The notes: generated from the letters alone by a model not told the origin. A DNA stretch of 64,000 nucleotides from Paeniglutamicibacter antarcticus_C (GCF_039544305.1 NZ_BAABLK010000002.1:1-64000); one strand, 5' to 3'; positions 17,321 to 26,656 are shown, counted from the stretch's first letter. Numbers and translations are program-made.

Positions 17321-17866
17321 ATGCGTAAGCGGACCAAGCGCTTTGCCGCGCTGGGACTGGATTACTTGGTCATCATGGGCTGGTTGGCCGTCCTTGGGGT
17401 GTGCTCAACCGTCGTGTTCCTGGTCCGCGGGGAGCTGCCTGACACCCTGGGAATGCTCGCGCCTTTGGGCAGCGGAGTGCTCTATTTCTTCCTTCTGGTC
17501 TTTGCGGTGGGCGTCTACCTCTTCAAGACCGAATCGGGCGAATACCACGCGACCTGGGGCAAGCGAAAAATGGGACTCGAAGTGCGAAGCACGGATGGTA
17601 GGACGCCCAACAAGATGCAGATCCTGCTGCGGACAATCGTGAAATTGGTGCCTTGGGAATTCGCCCACATTTTCGTTTGGCAGATGATGTACGTGTTCTA
17701 CCGCGAGGGGTGGGAAGCGATGCCACCGGTCTGGGTCTTCGTGGGCTTGAATCCAGCAACCGCCGCGGCCTTGGTCTATATCGTGAGGGTTTTAGTCACG
17801 GGTCGGGGACCGCACGACATGGCGGGCCGAACCATGGTGCGATTGCGAGTGAAGCCCGCTGCTTGA
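17321..17866 (+). CDS. RDD-family membrane protein
   Basis: 181 residues. The N-terminal 'RKRTKRFAALGLDYLVIM' carries the arginine and aspartate pattern of the RDD domain. Three hydrophobic segments follow, with 'ATWGKRKMGLEVRS' between helices 2 and 3, another typical RDD signature (Q/TxxGK-x-x-x-G-L). RDD proteins are small polytopic membrane proteins; some act in Na+/H+ exchange, most are uncharacterised. The stop lies 8 bases from the convergent LacI regulator. No partner gene suggests a role. Confidence 0.75.
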   Translation: MRKRTKRFAALGLDYLVIMGWLAVLGVCSTVVFLVRGELPDTLGMLAPLGSGVLYFFLLVFAVGVYLFKTESGEYHATWGKRKMGLEVRSTDGRTPNKMQILLRTIVKLVPWEFAHIFVWQMMYVFYREGWEAMPPVWVFVGLNPATAAALVYIVRVLVTGRGPHDMAGRTMVRLRVKPAA

Positions 17867-17874
17867 GGAACACC

Positions 17875-18918
17875 TCAGGCCTCGAGGGTCGAGCCGCGCA
17901 CCATCAGTGAGCTCTGAAGAACCACCTGTTGGGTCTCCAGCTCTTCGCCGGCCATGAGACGCAGAAGCTGTTCGCCGGCCCGGCGTCCCAGCAGTTCGCC
18001 CGGTAGATGCACACTGGTCAGGCCCGGTGCGCTGGTCCGGGAATATGGAAGGTCGTCGAATCCTGCCACCGCAAGTTCCCCGGGGATGGAGATCCCCGTT
18101 GCCCGAGCCTCTTGCAGAATGCCGTAGGCATGGGTGTCGGTTGCGCATGCCACGGCAGTAACGCCCGCCTTCTTCCACCTCGGCCATACCGCGCTGAATT
18201 CCTCCGCGGCCAAGGCCACATTCACGGTGGTGGCAGCCAAGGCGCACTCGGGGACCTCCATGCCCAGTTCCCGTGAAGCCAGGAGGAAGGCCTCACGCCT
18301 GACCTCGAAGGTGGTAGTGCCGGTGGTGCCGTCAAGGTAGGCGACCTTCTTGTGGCCGGTTTCGGCAAGGTGCTCGGCCAGCAGTCGCGCGCCCTGGGCG
18401 ACGTCGAGGTTGACAGCCGGGACATCGGACCCGAATTCCGGGGCGTCAAGCAGCACCAAGGGACCGGGGGCCGAGAGCTCCTCAAGGAAGGAAGGATCCG
18501 GAGCGTCAACCAGCAGGCCTGCCGGGCGCAATCCCAATAACTTTCGCGTGTCATCGGCACTGGGCAGCTGGCCGGCGTCGGTGACCGAAAGCAGCAACTG
18601 GTATTCGGAACCCAGGGCGAAGCGCACCCCGGCAATGACCGTGGCAAAGAACGGGTTGGAAATATCCGGGGCTACCATGATGACGGTGTTGCTCACGCCC
18701 CGGGCCAGCGAGCTGCCGATCCCGTCCACGACGTAGCCGAGTTCTCGAATGGCTTCGCGGACCTTGGCCTCGTTGGAGGCCGATACCCTGCCGATGGCCT
18801 TGCCATTGGCGACCAGGGACACCGTTGCGGTGGAAACCCCTGCGTGTTCGGCGACCATGGCCGCAGTGACCCGCCGTCGGCTCGGCGGGATGGCGCGCGG
18901 CTTATGGGTCGGATGCAT
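17875..18918 (-). CDS. LacI-family transcriptional regulator of the nucleoside operon
   Basis: 347 residues. A LacI helix-turn-helix lies at about 17-40 ('TAAMVAEHAGVSTATVSLVANG', helix pair then hinge). The periplasmic-binding-like effector domain follows, with 'SNTVIMVAPDISNPFFATVIAG' at about 77-98. It is divergent from the nucleoside hydrolase/MFS/ribokinase genes. Two imperfect palindromes with a central CG or GC lie in the shared intergenic region, as expected for its operators. It probably represses the operon and itself, with a nucleoside or ribose-derived effector; the effector is inferred from the neighbours. Confidence 0.88.
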   Translation of the reverse strand: MHPTHKPRAIPPSRRRVTAAMVAEHAGVSTATVSLVANGKAIGRVSASNEAKVREAIRELGYVVDGIGSSLARGVSNTVIMVAPDISNPFFATVIAGVRFALGSEYQLLLSVTDAGQLPSADDTRKLLGLRPAGLLVDAPDPSFLEELSAPGPLVLLDAPEFGSDVPAVNLDVAQGARLLAEHLAETGHKKVAYLDGTTGTTTFEVRREAFLLASRELGMEVPECALAATTVNVALAAEEFSAVWPRWKKAGVTAVACATDTHAYGILQEARATGISIPGELAVAGFDDLPYSRTSAPGLTSVHLPGELLGRRAGEQLLRLMAGEELETQQVVLQSSLMVRGSTLEA

Positions 18919-18963
18919 GGCCTTTATCCTAGTCGAGTCGCGGCAAGCCTGTCGGTGTTAAAA

Positions 18964-18975
18964 TCAAGCGTTTGA
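18964..18975. promoter_or_regulatory. LacI-type operator copy 1
   Basis: TCAAGCGTTTGA is a near-palindrome around a central CG, like LacI/GalR sites. It is 46 bases before the regulator ATG. A second copy lies 35 bp away centre to centre. Confidence 0.6.
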
Positions 18976-18998
18976 CCCGATTTTTTTAGCTTGCTAAG

Positions 18999-19010
18999 TT
19001 AAGCGTTTGA
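18999..19010. promoter_or_regulatory. LacI-type operator copy 2
   Basis: TTAAGCGTTTGA shares 11 of 12 bases with copy 1 and lies about 100 bases before the nucleoside hydrolase start. The 35-bp spacing (about 3.3 helical turns) would suit a LacI tetramer or two dimers. Confidence 0.6.
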
Positions 19011-19111
19011 CGCACCGGGGCCCAAGGTGCCAGAATTCCGGTGAAACACCTTTCCCCGTCCGCGGTGCCAAGGCCCCGGAAGAGGTATCCCCGACGATGT
19101 GGAGAACGAAA

Positions 19112-20092
19112 ATGGGCGCACCCAGGACGAGCACCGAGCCGCGCAAGATCATCCTTGATTGCGACCCGGGCCATGACGACGCCGTTGCTATCTTGTTGGC
19201 ACACGGAAGCCCTGGGATCGAACTGCTGGCGGTGACAACAGTGGTAGGCAACCAGACCCTGGCCAAGGTCACCAAGAACGCCTTGGCGACAGGAGCCATC
19301 GCCGGCATCACCGGGGTTCCCTTCGCTGCGGGATGTGCACGTCCGTTGGTGCGAACCATTGAAAATGCGCCCGATATCCATGGCGAATCGGGCATGGACG
19401 GACCGGCACTGCCCGAGCCTTCCATTGAGCTTGATCCGCGCCATGCGGTGGACCTGATCATCGACACCGTCATGGCCCACGAACCCGGAACCATCACCTT
19501 GGTTCCCACCGGAGGGCTGACCAACATCGCCATGGCCGCCCGTAAGGAACCACGCATCGTGGAGCGGGTCAAGGAAGTCGTCCTGATGGGCGGGGGATAC
19601 CACGTGGGCAACTGGAGCCCCGTGGCCGAATTCAACATCATCATCGACCCCGAGGCCGCCCACATCGTCTTCAACGAGAAGTGGCCGGTGGTCATGGTCG
19701 GGCTTGACCTGACCCACCAGGCGCTGGCCACAGACGAGGTCGTAGCCAGGATCGAGGCCATAGGAACCGGACCGGCCAGGTTCGTGCGCGAGCTCATGGA
19801 TTTCTTTGCCGACGCCTACAAGGGTGCCCAGGGGTTCGAGTTCCCGCCGGTCCACGATCCTTGTGCGGTGGCCTACGTGATTGACCCAACCATTGTCACC
19901 ACCCGCAAGGTCCCGGTCGACATCGAGCTGCAGGGCAAGCTGACCCTAGGCATGACGGTTGCTGACTTCCGCGCACCGGCACCGGAAGACTGCAACACCT
20001 CGGTGGCAGTGGACCTTGACCACCAACGTTTCTGGGATCTTGTCACCGACGCATTGGTGAATATCGGAGAGGTCGAGGTCCTCCGCGCATGA
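19112..20092 (+). CDS. Nucleoside hydrolase (IunH family)
   Basis: 326 residues from ATG 19112, which has GGAG 7 bases upstream; an open frame back to 19007 lacks family character. The calcium-binding signature DCDPGHDD (residues 16-23), 'VVGNQTLAKVTKNA', 'TNIAMA' and the distal metal ligand in 'VHDPCAVAYV' define the inosine-uridine preferring family. It splits nucleosides to ribose and base in the cytosol. The stop overlaps the transporter start (ATGA), and ribokinase follows, so the operon takes up nucleosides, cleaves them and phosphorylates the ribose. Confidence 0.93.
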   Translation: MGAPRTSTEPRKIILDCDPGHDDAVAILLAHGSPGIELLAVTTVVGNQTLAKVTKNALATGAIAGITGVPFAAGCARPLVRTIENAPDIHGESGMDGPALPEPSIELDPRHAVDLIIDTVMAHEPGTITLVPTGGLTNIAMAARKEPRIVERVKEVVLMGGGYHVGNWSPVAEFNIIIDPEAAHIVFNEKWPVVMVGLDLTHQALATDEVVARIEAIGTGPARFVRELMDFFADAYKGAQGFEFPPVHDPCAVAYVIDPTIVTTRKVPVDIELQGKLTLGMTVADFRAPAPEDCNTSVAVDLDHQRFWDLVTDALVNIGEVEVLRA

Positions 20093-21513
20093 GCACCCTG
20101 ATGCAGGAATCCCCCGCCACGTCCCGGGGAGGCGCTGCCGCCCTGACGGCCGCGCTGCTGACAGCTTGCGTGGCATTCCAGCTCAATGCCTCGATGCTCA
20201 GCCCGGCGCTGGTTACCATGGGCGAGGAACTGGGCACCGACCAAGCGGCCATTGGCCTGTCGCAGACGTGGTTCTTCACCACCGCCGCACTGTTCTCGCT
20301 CTTCCTGCCCCGGCTTTCCGACGTCGTTGGCCGCAAGCGCATCCTGGTCATCATGATGCTGCTGGCTGCAGGCGGATCCGTCGTGGCGGCATTGGCCCCG
20401 AACATCGGCTGGCTCTTTGCCGGACGCATCATCCAGGGGGTATCCGGGCCCACCGTCCCGCTTGCACTGTTGATGCTGCGCAGCGCCGTGCCAAACCCGC
20501 GCCGCTACGGCACATTGATGGGACTAATCCTTGCCGTGAACGGCGGGGTCGCCGGGATCGATTCGTTCCTTGGCGGCTACCTGGCCGAGAACCACGGCTT
20601 CCGTTCCATCTTCTGGTTCATGGTCGTCCTGTCCGTGCTTGCAGCCCTGTTCGTCGCACTGCTGAGCTCCGAATCCAAGCCACAGGCCGGTACGCGCATG
20701 GACTGGCGCGGGGTGTTTTTCATCGTCATCGCCGTCGGCGCCGTGCTGACCGCGTTGAACGAGGCCGCCACACTGGTCGGTGGCATCGATGGCCCAACGG
20801 TGCTGCTGTCCTTGGTGCTGCTGGCCGTTGGCGCAGCGGCCTTCTACGGTTTTTGGGCCACCGAGAAGTCCGTGGCCGAACCCATGGTGCAGATCGAGCA
20901 CCTGCGCCAGCGTGCCACCTGGGCGCCGCTTCTGACAACCGTGCTGACCATGACGGGCATCTTCGCCGTCATCAACGGCATCGTCCCTGCCTTTGTCCAA
21001 GCCGCGGCCCCTGGTTTCGGGGTAGGTCCTACCCAAACCGCGTTGCTCATCCTGACACCCTTCGCGTTGCTGGGCTGGGTTTTTGGGCCAATCAGCGGAC
21101 GGCTGGCACCGATATGGGGCTACACCGTGGTGTTGCGCGTCGGCATGGTCGGTTCCATCCTCGCCCTGCTGGTCATCGTGCTCTTTGGCCTGGATTCGCT
21201 GCCCTTAATGGTTGCCGGCACGGCGTTGCTGGGAATCATGTACGCAGGAACCGCCAACATCATGCTCAATGGACTGGGCATCGTGCTCTCGCCGGCCTCG
21301 AACCCGGGGTTCCTGCCGGGGATGAACGCCGGGGCCTTCAACCTGGGTGCCGGGCTGAGCTTCCTTGTGCTGCCCGCTGTGCTTATGGGAACCTCGTCCA
21401 TGGGCGAGCGCACCTCCTACACAATGGTGGTGGTCGTCGGCCTGCTCATTACCGTGGCTGCGTTCGCCGCCTCGCTCCTGATTCCCAAACCCGTAGACGC
21501 AGAGGTTGAATAA
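20089..21513 (+). CDS. MFS transporter (14-TM DHA2-like), probably nucleoside uptake
   Basis: 474 residues, strongly hydrophobic, with the MFS loop motif 'PRLSDVVGRKRILVIMMLL' near residue 75 and a motif-C-like 'GRIIQGVSGPTVPLALLML'. The helix count is about 14, as in drug:H+ antiporter family 2. It starts in a 4-base overlap with the nucleoside hydrolase and is followed by ribokinase, so import of nucleosides is more likely than drug export. That substrate is inferred from context. Confidence 0.85.
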   Translation: MSTLMQESPATSRGGAAALTAALLTACVAFQLNASMLSPALVTMGEELGTDQAAIGLSQTWFFTTAALFSLFLPRLSDVVGRKRILVIMMLLAAGGSVVAALAPNIGWLFAGRIIQGVSGPTVPLALLMLRSAVPNPRRYGTLMGLILAVNGGVAGIDSFLGGYLAENHGFRSIFWFMVVLSVLAALFVALLSSESKPQAGTRMDWRGVFFIVIAVGAVLTALNEAATLVGGIDGPTVLLSLVLLAVGAAAFYGFWATEKSVAEPMVQIEHLRQRATWAPLLTTVLTMTGIFAVINGIVPAFVQAAAPGFGVGPTQTALLILTPFALLGWVFGPISGRLAPIWGYTVVLRVGMVGSILALLVIVLFGLDSLPLMVAGTALLGIMYAGTANIMLNGLGIVLSPASNPGFLPGMNAGAFNLGAGLSFLVLPAVLMGTSSMGERTSYTMVVVVGLLITVAAFAASLLIPKPVDAEVE

Positions 21514-21514
21514 G

Positions 21515-22486
21515 TTGAACGCGCAAGCCACAAGCACACAGAACGCCCGGATCGTGGTGGTCGGCTCGCTGAACGCCGACCTGAGTATCTACACCCAGCG
21601 TTTGCCCCGGCCGGGGGAGACCCTGCACGGCGAGGGGTTCACCGTGAACCCCGGCGGCAAGAGCGCCAACCAGGCAGTCGCTGCAGGACTGCTGGGCGGC
21701 AACGTGAGCTTGGTGGGAGCCGTGGGGCAAGACTCCAACGGCGACATGCTGCTCGAATCCTGTGCGGCGGCCAACGTGGACATCGCCCACGTGCGCCGGG
21801 CCGATGGTGTGGAGACCGGCGTCGCGGTGGTCACCGTTGACGCCGAGGGGGAAAATAGCATTGTCATTTCCGCCGGCGCCAACGGGACGCTGTCCCCGGC
21901 CGACATTGCCTCCGCCGCATCGGCTTTCCAGGGGGCCTCCGTTCTCTGCCTATGCCTGGAAGTCCGCTTGGAGACCGTCGAAGCCGCAGCGCTCGCCGGC
22001 GCCCAAGCGGGTGCCAAGGTGTTGTTGAACCTCTCGCCGTACGCACCGATCCCGCCTGGCTTGGCCAGGCTTGCGAACGTGTTGCTGGTCAACGCCCATG
22101 AGGCATCGCAATTTCTTGGCGGGGCACGGATTCCCGGACCCGAGGCAACCGTTTCCGCCTGGGTGCCGGTGCTCGAACACCTGGTCGAACGCGGCCTTCA
22201 AAGTGCCGTAGTGACTCTCGGAGCCCACGGCTCGGTGGTGCTGGACTCGGAAGCCATCGAAGACCGGAGGGTCGTGCGCATCGCTCCGACCCGGGTGGCC
22301 GCGGTGGATACCACTGGAGCCGGCGATGCCTTTACCGGGGGCTTGGCTGCGCGACTGGCGGCAGGGGACACCCTGGCCAACGCGGCCGCGTTCGCCTCGG
22401 TGGGAGCTGCCCTTGCCGCCACCAAGAAGGGTACGCAAGCCGCTTACCCGGACGCTGCCGCGGTGAACGCCAAGCGCGAGGAATAG
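21515..22486 (+). CDS. rbsK: Ribokinase
   Basis: 323 residues from TTG 21515, with AGAGG 9 bases upstream; TTG 21506 in the same frame has no room for a ribosome site. PfkB-family features are 'VVGSLNADLSIYTQRLPRPG', the 'NPGGKSANQAVAAGLLGG' substrate loop and the catalytic 'DTTGAGDAFTGG' near the C-terminus. It makes ribose-5-phosphate from ribose and ATP in the cytosol. Last gene of the LacI-controlled nucleoside operon. No terminator hairpin was obvious. Confidence 0.9.
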   Translation: MNAQATSTQNARIVVVGSLNADLSIYTQRLPRPGETLHGEGFTVNPGGKSANQAVAAGLLGGNVSLVGAVGQDSNGDMLLESCAAANVDIAHVRRADGVETGVAVVTVDAEGENSIVISAGANGTLSPADIASAASAFQGASVLCLCLEVRLETVEAAALAGAQAGAKVLLNLSPYAPIPPGLARLANVLLVNAHEASQFLGGARIPGPEATVSAWVPVLEHLVERGLQSAVVTLGAHGSVVLDSEAIEDRRVVRIAPTRVAAVDTTGAGDAFTGGLAARLAAGDTLANAAAFASVGAALAATKKGTQAAYPDAAAVNAKREE

Positions 22487-22558
22487 AATTCTTGGTGGCG
22501 GGATCCTGAGCGATCGGGGTTCCGCTTGCGGCTTTTGTCGTTCCGGCGAGCCAAGGCC

Positions 22559-22863
22559 TCAGCCCAGGACCAATGCCGCGGTGTTTGCGGACTCCGCCAA
22601 TGTCACCAGGATGTTTACCGGGTGTCCGCTGAAGGATTCCGGCAGCGTCAGCTCGTGGGTGTCGGTGCAAGGCCCGCAGGGCACGGTCCGTTGCCACCGG
22701 TGCGTTCCAGTCGCCGCCCGATGACATGTGCATCCATTGCATCCAGGGCCGTCACCGCGTCGGGGCGTGACGAGCGGCCAAAAGTGATCACGGCGAAGCA
22801 GCTACCTGGCTCGGGCCAGAAGGCTGAGGTGCTCGCCACCGGTATCGTCGATTCCTGTGTCAT
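22559..22863 (-). pseudogene. Unidentified protein remnant with frameshift
   Basis: An ATG at 22863 opens a protein-like frame containing 'FAVITFGRSSRPDAVTALDA' and 'DAHVIGRRLERTGGNG'. Around 22690 the plausible reading moves to another frame, 'CTDTHELTLPESFSGHPV' to 'TLAESANTAALVLG', ending at 22559. Both parts have natural-looking residue use and a sensible C-terminus. I do not recognise the family. A single indel in an otherwise intact 100-residue gene fits best. A chance open frame cannot be excluded. Confidence 0.35.
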
Positions 22864-23735
22864 GGTCAGCGGGGCCGGAAGGCCGGGTTTGATGCGTTCG
22901 GCTACACTCGCCGGTCCAGCCGCCGCGCTTGAAGGAGTTCACGGGCACTCCCTGTTTCCACGCAGGCTTCTGCGAGGCCAAGCAGCCACACAAGGTGGGA
23001 ACGACCGCGCTTCGTGCAGGGCGGAAACCGATATTGGCCTCACCTCATCAAAATGGACCAATTCACGTTCAAGGGGCCGTCCGGCAGTGCGAAACCCTGA
23101 TCCGGATGAACGCGGAAACCAACCTCTGTCGATGTGCGTTCCCGGCCGGTTCGTGACGTGACTTCCTTGGTTGAGTTGGACTTGCACAACACAATGAATA
23201 GTCAATCAATTTGATTTCTTAGTACAAATGTGCGATTATTAAGGATCGTACCAAGGGTTGATAGAAGAGCGTGAGCAGCCGAATGGAATTCGTGCCGCCG
23301 CTCAAATTCAACGAACAACCCTTGATTGAACGAACAGCTGGGTCGAGACGCGTCCGCACAGCCGGAAGCAGCATTGTTTTCGGAGACCGGGAAATCCGAA
23401 TGATCGCGTCAAACAGGTTCTCCCGCAAGCGATTGCAGGGAATCCGACGAGGTCGGCTCGGTACGAATGACCGTAGTCAATAACGCCGGCACCTCGATGG
23501 CGGGACCCGCCAACGAAGTGCAGCAAGCCGGTTCGCGGCACGGCCAAAGGACCCAACGAGCTGGCCCGCCCTTGCCATGGAGCAGGGGAAGCAACGCAAA
23601 CAGCAAGAACAGCAGGATTCGGAACGTAGCCTCCGTTTGACGCCTCCCGGCGGTGAACGGAGGCACTTCCGGCGGTGAAGGATGTCGGGCAACGCCCCGG
23701 TCACCCACCGCATTTTCAGGAAAGGACGAACCATA
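22864..23735. other. Gene-poor stretch, no supported gene
   Basis: About 870 bases contain only short overlapping frames on both strands with no recognisable domain and no good start. The part from 23165 to 23300 is AT-richer than its surroundings and may hold promoter sequence for the small membrane protein. Some of it may be old coding sequence, but nothing could be identified. Confidence 0.4.
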
Positions 23736-23876
23736 ATGACACCAGGTCATGAAGCACTCATCATTACGGCCTTCACCATGATCGGACTCTTGGGCATCTT
23801 GAGCTTCGCGATGGTCGCTCGATACCGCAAGGAGCACAATGAGTACGAAGAACTGAACGCCGAACAGGTCGCATAG
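23736..23876 (+). CDS. Small single-pass membrane protein
   Basis: 46 residues from ATG 23736, chosen because AGGAAAGGA lies 9 bases upstream; a longer frame to 23682 lacks such a site. One hydrophobic helix (about 8-28) is followed by a charged tail, 'RYRKEHNEYEELNAEQVA'. A strong terminator follows, so it is a single-gene transcript. The size and topology resemble small accessory subunits of secondary transporters, but no transporter is adjacent. Function unknown. Confidence 0.65.
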   Translation: MTPGHEALIITAFTMIGLLGILSFAMVARYRKEHNEYEELNAEQVA

Positions 23877-23924
23877 TTAGGCAAATCGGCACGGGTATGA
23901 ACGGCCCGGGCCAATGGGTAGCGG

Positions 23925-23970
23925 AAACGGTTGCGTCAACCATTGAAATGGGTGACGCAACCGTTTTTCT
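23925..23970 (+). terminator. Rho-independent terminator behind the small membrane protein
   Basis: A 14-bp perfect stem, AAACGGTTGCGTCA (23925-23938) with its complement at 23953-23966, runs into TTTCT. It is one of the clearest terminators in the window. Confidence 0.88.
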
Positions 23971-24073
23971 TTGCCGTCCATGAGCGGTTTCGGGCACGGG
24001 GTGCTTGAATTGAATGACCGCCAGGTGCTAATTTGGCGGCGTGATCCGCAACGGCAAGGACAGGTCGTTCCAC

Positions 24074-24631
24074 ATGTTCCAGATTCGTGAATACCAGCCA
24101 TCCGACGAGACCGGCTGGCTCGAGTGCCGAGTGCTGAGCTTCCTGGACACGGACTACTACGACGATGTCAGGACCGACCGCAGCAGTATCCAAGCACCTT
24201 GCTTGAGTTTGGTTGCAGAGTCCGAAGGCAAGGTCGTCGGCCTCATCGATATCGAAATGGACGGGACAACCGCAACCATCGATTCACTCGCCGTGCACCC
24301 TGTCGCCCGGCAAGAAGGACTTGCCTCGGTCTTGCTCGATGAAGCACTGGACAGGCTGCCTCCCGAGATGCGGGAACTCGATGCCTGGACCCGGGAAGAC
24401 GCTGCGGCAAATAGTTGGTACAAGGAGAACGGCTTCGTCGAGGCCTATAGGTACCTGCACGTCTACAAGTCCCACGAAGACCCCGATGAAGGCTTTCAAA
24501 GCCCCGTTGGCCTATCCCGGCCCGTCGGTGCGTTCATGCATGCCGACATCAAGCACGAGCATGTCATGCGCCGGAAGTTCAAGCGCGTCTACGTGTGCCG
24601 CCAATATGTCCTGAAGCTCTACGGGACCTGA
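24074..24631 (+). CDS. GNAT-family N-acetyltransferase
   Basis: 185 residues from ATG 24074, with AAGGACAGG 9 bases upstream; the frame is also open from GTG 24041. The GNAT core is seen as 'IREYQPSDETGWLECRVLSF' (beta1-alpha1), 'VVGLIDIEMDG', 'IDSLAVHPVARQEGLASVLL' (acetyl-CoA loop, R/Q-x-x-G-x-A form) and 'ENGFVEAYRYLHVYK'. It transfers an acetyl group from acetyl-CoA to an unknown amine. Similar to YhfO-type proteins in outline. It stands alone. Confidence 0.8.
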   Translation: MFQIREYQPSDETGWLECRVLSFLDTDYYDDVRTDRSSIQAPCLSLVAESEGKVVGLIDIEMDGTTATIDSLAVHPVARQEGLASVLLDEALDRLPPEMRELDAWTREDAAANSWYKENGFVEAYRYLHVYKSHEDPDEGFQSPVGLSRPVGAFMHADIKHEHVMRRKFKRVYVCRQYVLKLYGT

Positions 24632-24982
24632 GAGCCACGTCCGACCATTCGGATTCCTGCCGGCTGTCCCTCGGCCGGGCATCCGGGCATTCACCATCAC
24701 TCCTCGCAGATGCCCGCTACCGGGTTGGCCGGGACGGACGGGTCCGGAAAATTCCAGCCATAGCACCCCGAAGCACGCCTTTTCGGTTGTTGGCCGGTCT
24801 TCAGCGTTATCGAGCACCAAGAAAGTGCCGCCAGTCATCGCAAATGCAGGTCAGTTCACCGAAAGCGGCGCGCGTTGCTGGCGCGGTATCCACTAAGTGG
24901 CGAGAATGTGATGCGATCACCGGCTAAAGTGTCGCAGATGGCACGAAGCAACGTGTGCCGCACATCCTACGGAAGGGCAGCC
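24632..24982. other. Intergenic stretch before the CoA-transferase
   Basis: 350 bases without a supported gene. Short in-frame extension of the CoA-transferase reaches to 24875 but has no family character. No clear promoter or riboswitch was recognised. Confidence 0.4.
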
Positions 24983-26509
24983 TTGCACGATCGGATCCAA
25001 TACTCAAAACTCCTTGACCTCCTCATGCCGGCCGAGCAGGCCGCGGCACTGGTGAAACCGGGCATGACGGTGGCCATGAGCGGGTTCACCGGCGCCGGCT
25101 ACCCGAAGGCAGTCCCGGGGGCGCTAGCCGCGCTCATGGAAAAGGAACAAGCCGCCGGGCAGAGCTTCAAGATCAAGGTGCTCACGGGCGCCTCGACCGC
25201 ACCCGAGCTCGACGGCGTGCTGGCGCGCGCCGGTGGCATGGAGCTGCGTCTGCCGTACATGTCCGACCCGGAGCTGAGCCGCCGCATCAACGACGGCGAG
25301 ATGGAGTACCTCGATATCCATCTCTCGCACGTTGCCCAGCACGCCTGGTTCGGCTTCTACGGCAAGATCGACTTGGCGATCATCGAAGTTGTTGGAGTCA
25401 CCCATGACGGGCGACTGATCCCCTCATCCTCCGTGGGAAACAACAAGACGTGGCTGGACATGGCCGAAAAAGTCATCATCGAGGTCAACACGGAACAGTC
25501 AGCTGCCATGGAAGGCATGCACGACATCTACTACGGCACGGCATTGCCTCCGCACCGCAAGCCGATCGAAATGACCACCGCAGACCAGCGGATCGGCGAG
25601 CCCTACCTGCGGGTGGATCCTGCAAAGATCGTCGCCGTGGTGGAGACCAACGCCCCGGACCGGCTGTCCCCGTTTGCCCCGATCGATGAAACCAGCACGC
25701 AGATCGCCGACCACCTGCTCGACTTCCTTGACCACGAGATCCGGGCCGGGCGCCTGACGGACAAGTTGCTGCCGCTGCAGTCGGGCGTCGGCAACATCGC
25801 CAATGCGGTTCTCGCCGGCTTGGCCCGCGGTGGTTACAAGGGCCTGCAGGCCTACACCGAGGTCATCCAGGACGGCATGCTGTCTTTGCTCAAGGACGGG
25901 ACGCTGGGCTTTGCCTCGGCGACCTCGTTCTCGCTCTCCAGCGATGGCATCGAGGAATTCAACAAGCACGTCGAGTTCTACCGTGAACGCATCCTGCTCC
26001 GGCCCCAGGAGATTTCCAACCACCCAGAGCTCATTCGCCGGTTGGGCGCCATCGCCTTGAACGGCATGATCGAGGCGGACATCTACGGCAACGTGAACTC
26101 CACCAACGTGGTTGGTTCCCACGTCATGAACGGTATCGGCGGCTCCGGCGACTTCGCGCGCAACGGTTACCTCTCGGTGTTCATGTCCCCGTCGATCGCC
26201 AAGGGCGGGAAGATCTCGGGGATCGTGCCGATGGCCAGCCACGTCGACCACACCGAACACGACACCATGATCCTGATTACCGAACAGGGCCTGGCCGACT
26301 TGCGCGGGCTCTCCCCGAAGCAGCGAGCCCAGGTCATCATCGACAAGTGCTCCAACCCGGAGTACCGCCCGATGCTGCAGGACTACTTCGACCGTGCCAA
26401 GGTCAGCAGCTACGGCAAGCACACCCCTCACCTGCTGAACGAGTCGTTGGCCTGGCACCAGCGCTACATCGACACCGGAGACATGCGCACTGCCCCCGGA
26501 ACGGACTAA
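24983..26509 (+). CDS. Acetyl-CoA hydrolase/succinyl-CoA:acetate CoA-transferase family
   Basis: 508 residues from TTG 24983, chosen because GGAAGGG lies 5 bases upstream and the family normally begins a few residues before 'RIQYSKLL'; ATG 24938 is an alternative. Features of the AarC/ScpC/Cat1 group are 'PGMTVAMSGFTGAGYPKAVP' near the start, 'QSGVGNIANAVLAGL', 'IEADIYGNVNSTNV' and 'MASHVDHTEHDTMILITEQGLADLRGL'. Such enzymes move CoA between succinate, acetate or propionate in acetate metabolism or a modified citrate cycle. Full length. A hairpin follows the stop. Confidence 0.9.
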   Translation: MHDRIQYSKLLDLLMPAEQAAALVKPGMTVAMSGFTGAGYPKAVPGALAALMEKEQAAGQSFKIKVLTGASTAPELDGVLARAGGMELRLPYMSDPELSRRINDGEMEYLDIHLSHVAQHAWFGFYGKIDLAIIEVVGVTHDGRLIPSSSVGNNKTWLDMAEKVIIEVNTEQSAAMEGMHDIYYGTALPPHRKPIEMTTADQRIGEPYLRVDPAKIVAVVETNAPDRLSPFAPIDETSTQIADHLLDFLDHEIRAGRLTDKLLPLQSGVGNIANAVLAGLARGGYKGLQAYTEVIQDGMLSLLKDGTLGFASATSFSLSSDGIEEFNKHVEFYRERILLRPQEISNHPELIRRLGAIALNGMIEADIYGNVNSTNVVGSHVMNGIGGSGDFARNGYLSVFMSPSIAKGGKISGIVPMASHVDHTEHDTMILITEQGLADLRGLSPKQRAQVIIDKCSNPEYRPMLQDYFDRAKVSSYGKHTPHLLNESLAWHQRYIDTGDMRTAPGTD

Positions 26510-26518
26510 ACGGGGGCG

Positions 26519-26541
26519 GCGGGAAACCACCCGTTTCCCGC
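26519..26541 (+). terminator. Short hairpin behind CoA-transferase
   Basis: GCGGGAAAC pairs with GTTTCCCGC over a 5-base loop, 9 bases after the stop. It has no T tract. Confidence 0.5.
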
Positions 26542-26597
26542 ATTAGCGGCAAGCCTGTTGGGGAAGCCAGCATGGATCGGCCGGCTCGCCGCCTGCC

Positions 26598-26656
26598 GTG
26601 AAAACCAAGAGCATCCTGGCATCGCGGGGCTGGCCCACGAGGCCAGGATGCCGGCT
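26598..26656. terminator. Bidirectional terminator
   Basis: GCATCCTGGC (26609-26618) pairs with GCCAGGATGC (26640-26649). TTTT follows on the plus strand and AAAA precedes it, so it can end transcripts from both convergent genes. Confidence 0.65.

Noticed and set aside
20166..21509. 447-codon frame inside the nucleoside transporter gene on the same strand
   Set aside because: Its translation is rich in Arg, His and Pro, while the overlapping frame gives a proper 14-helix MFS protein.
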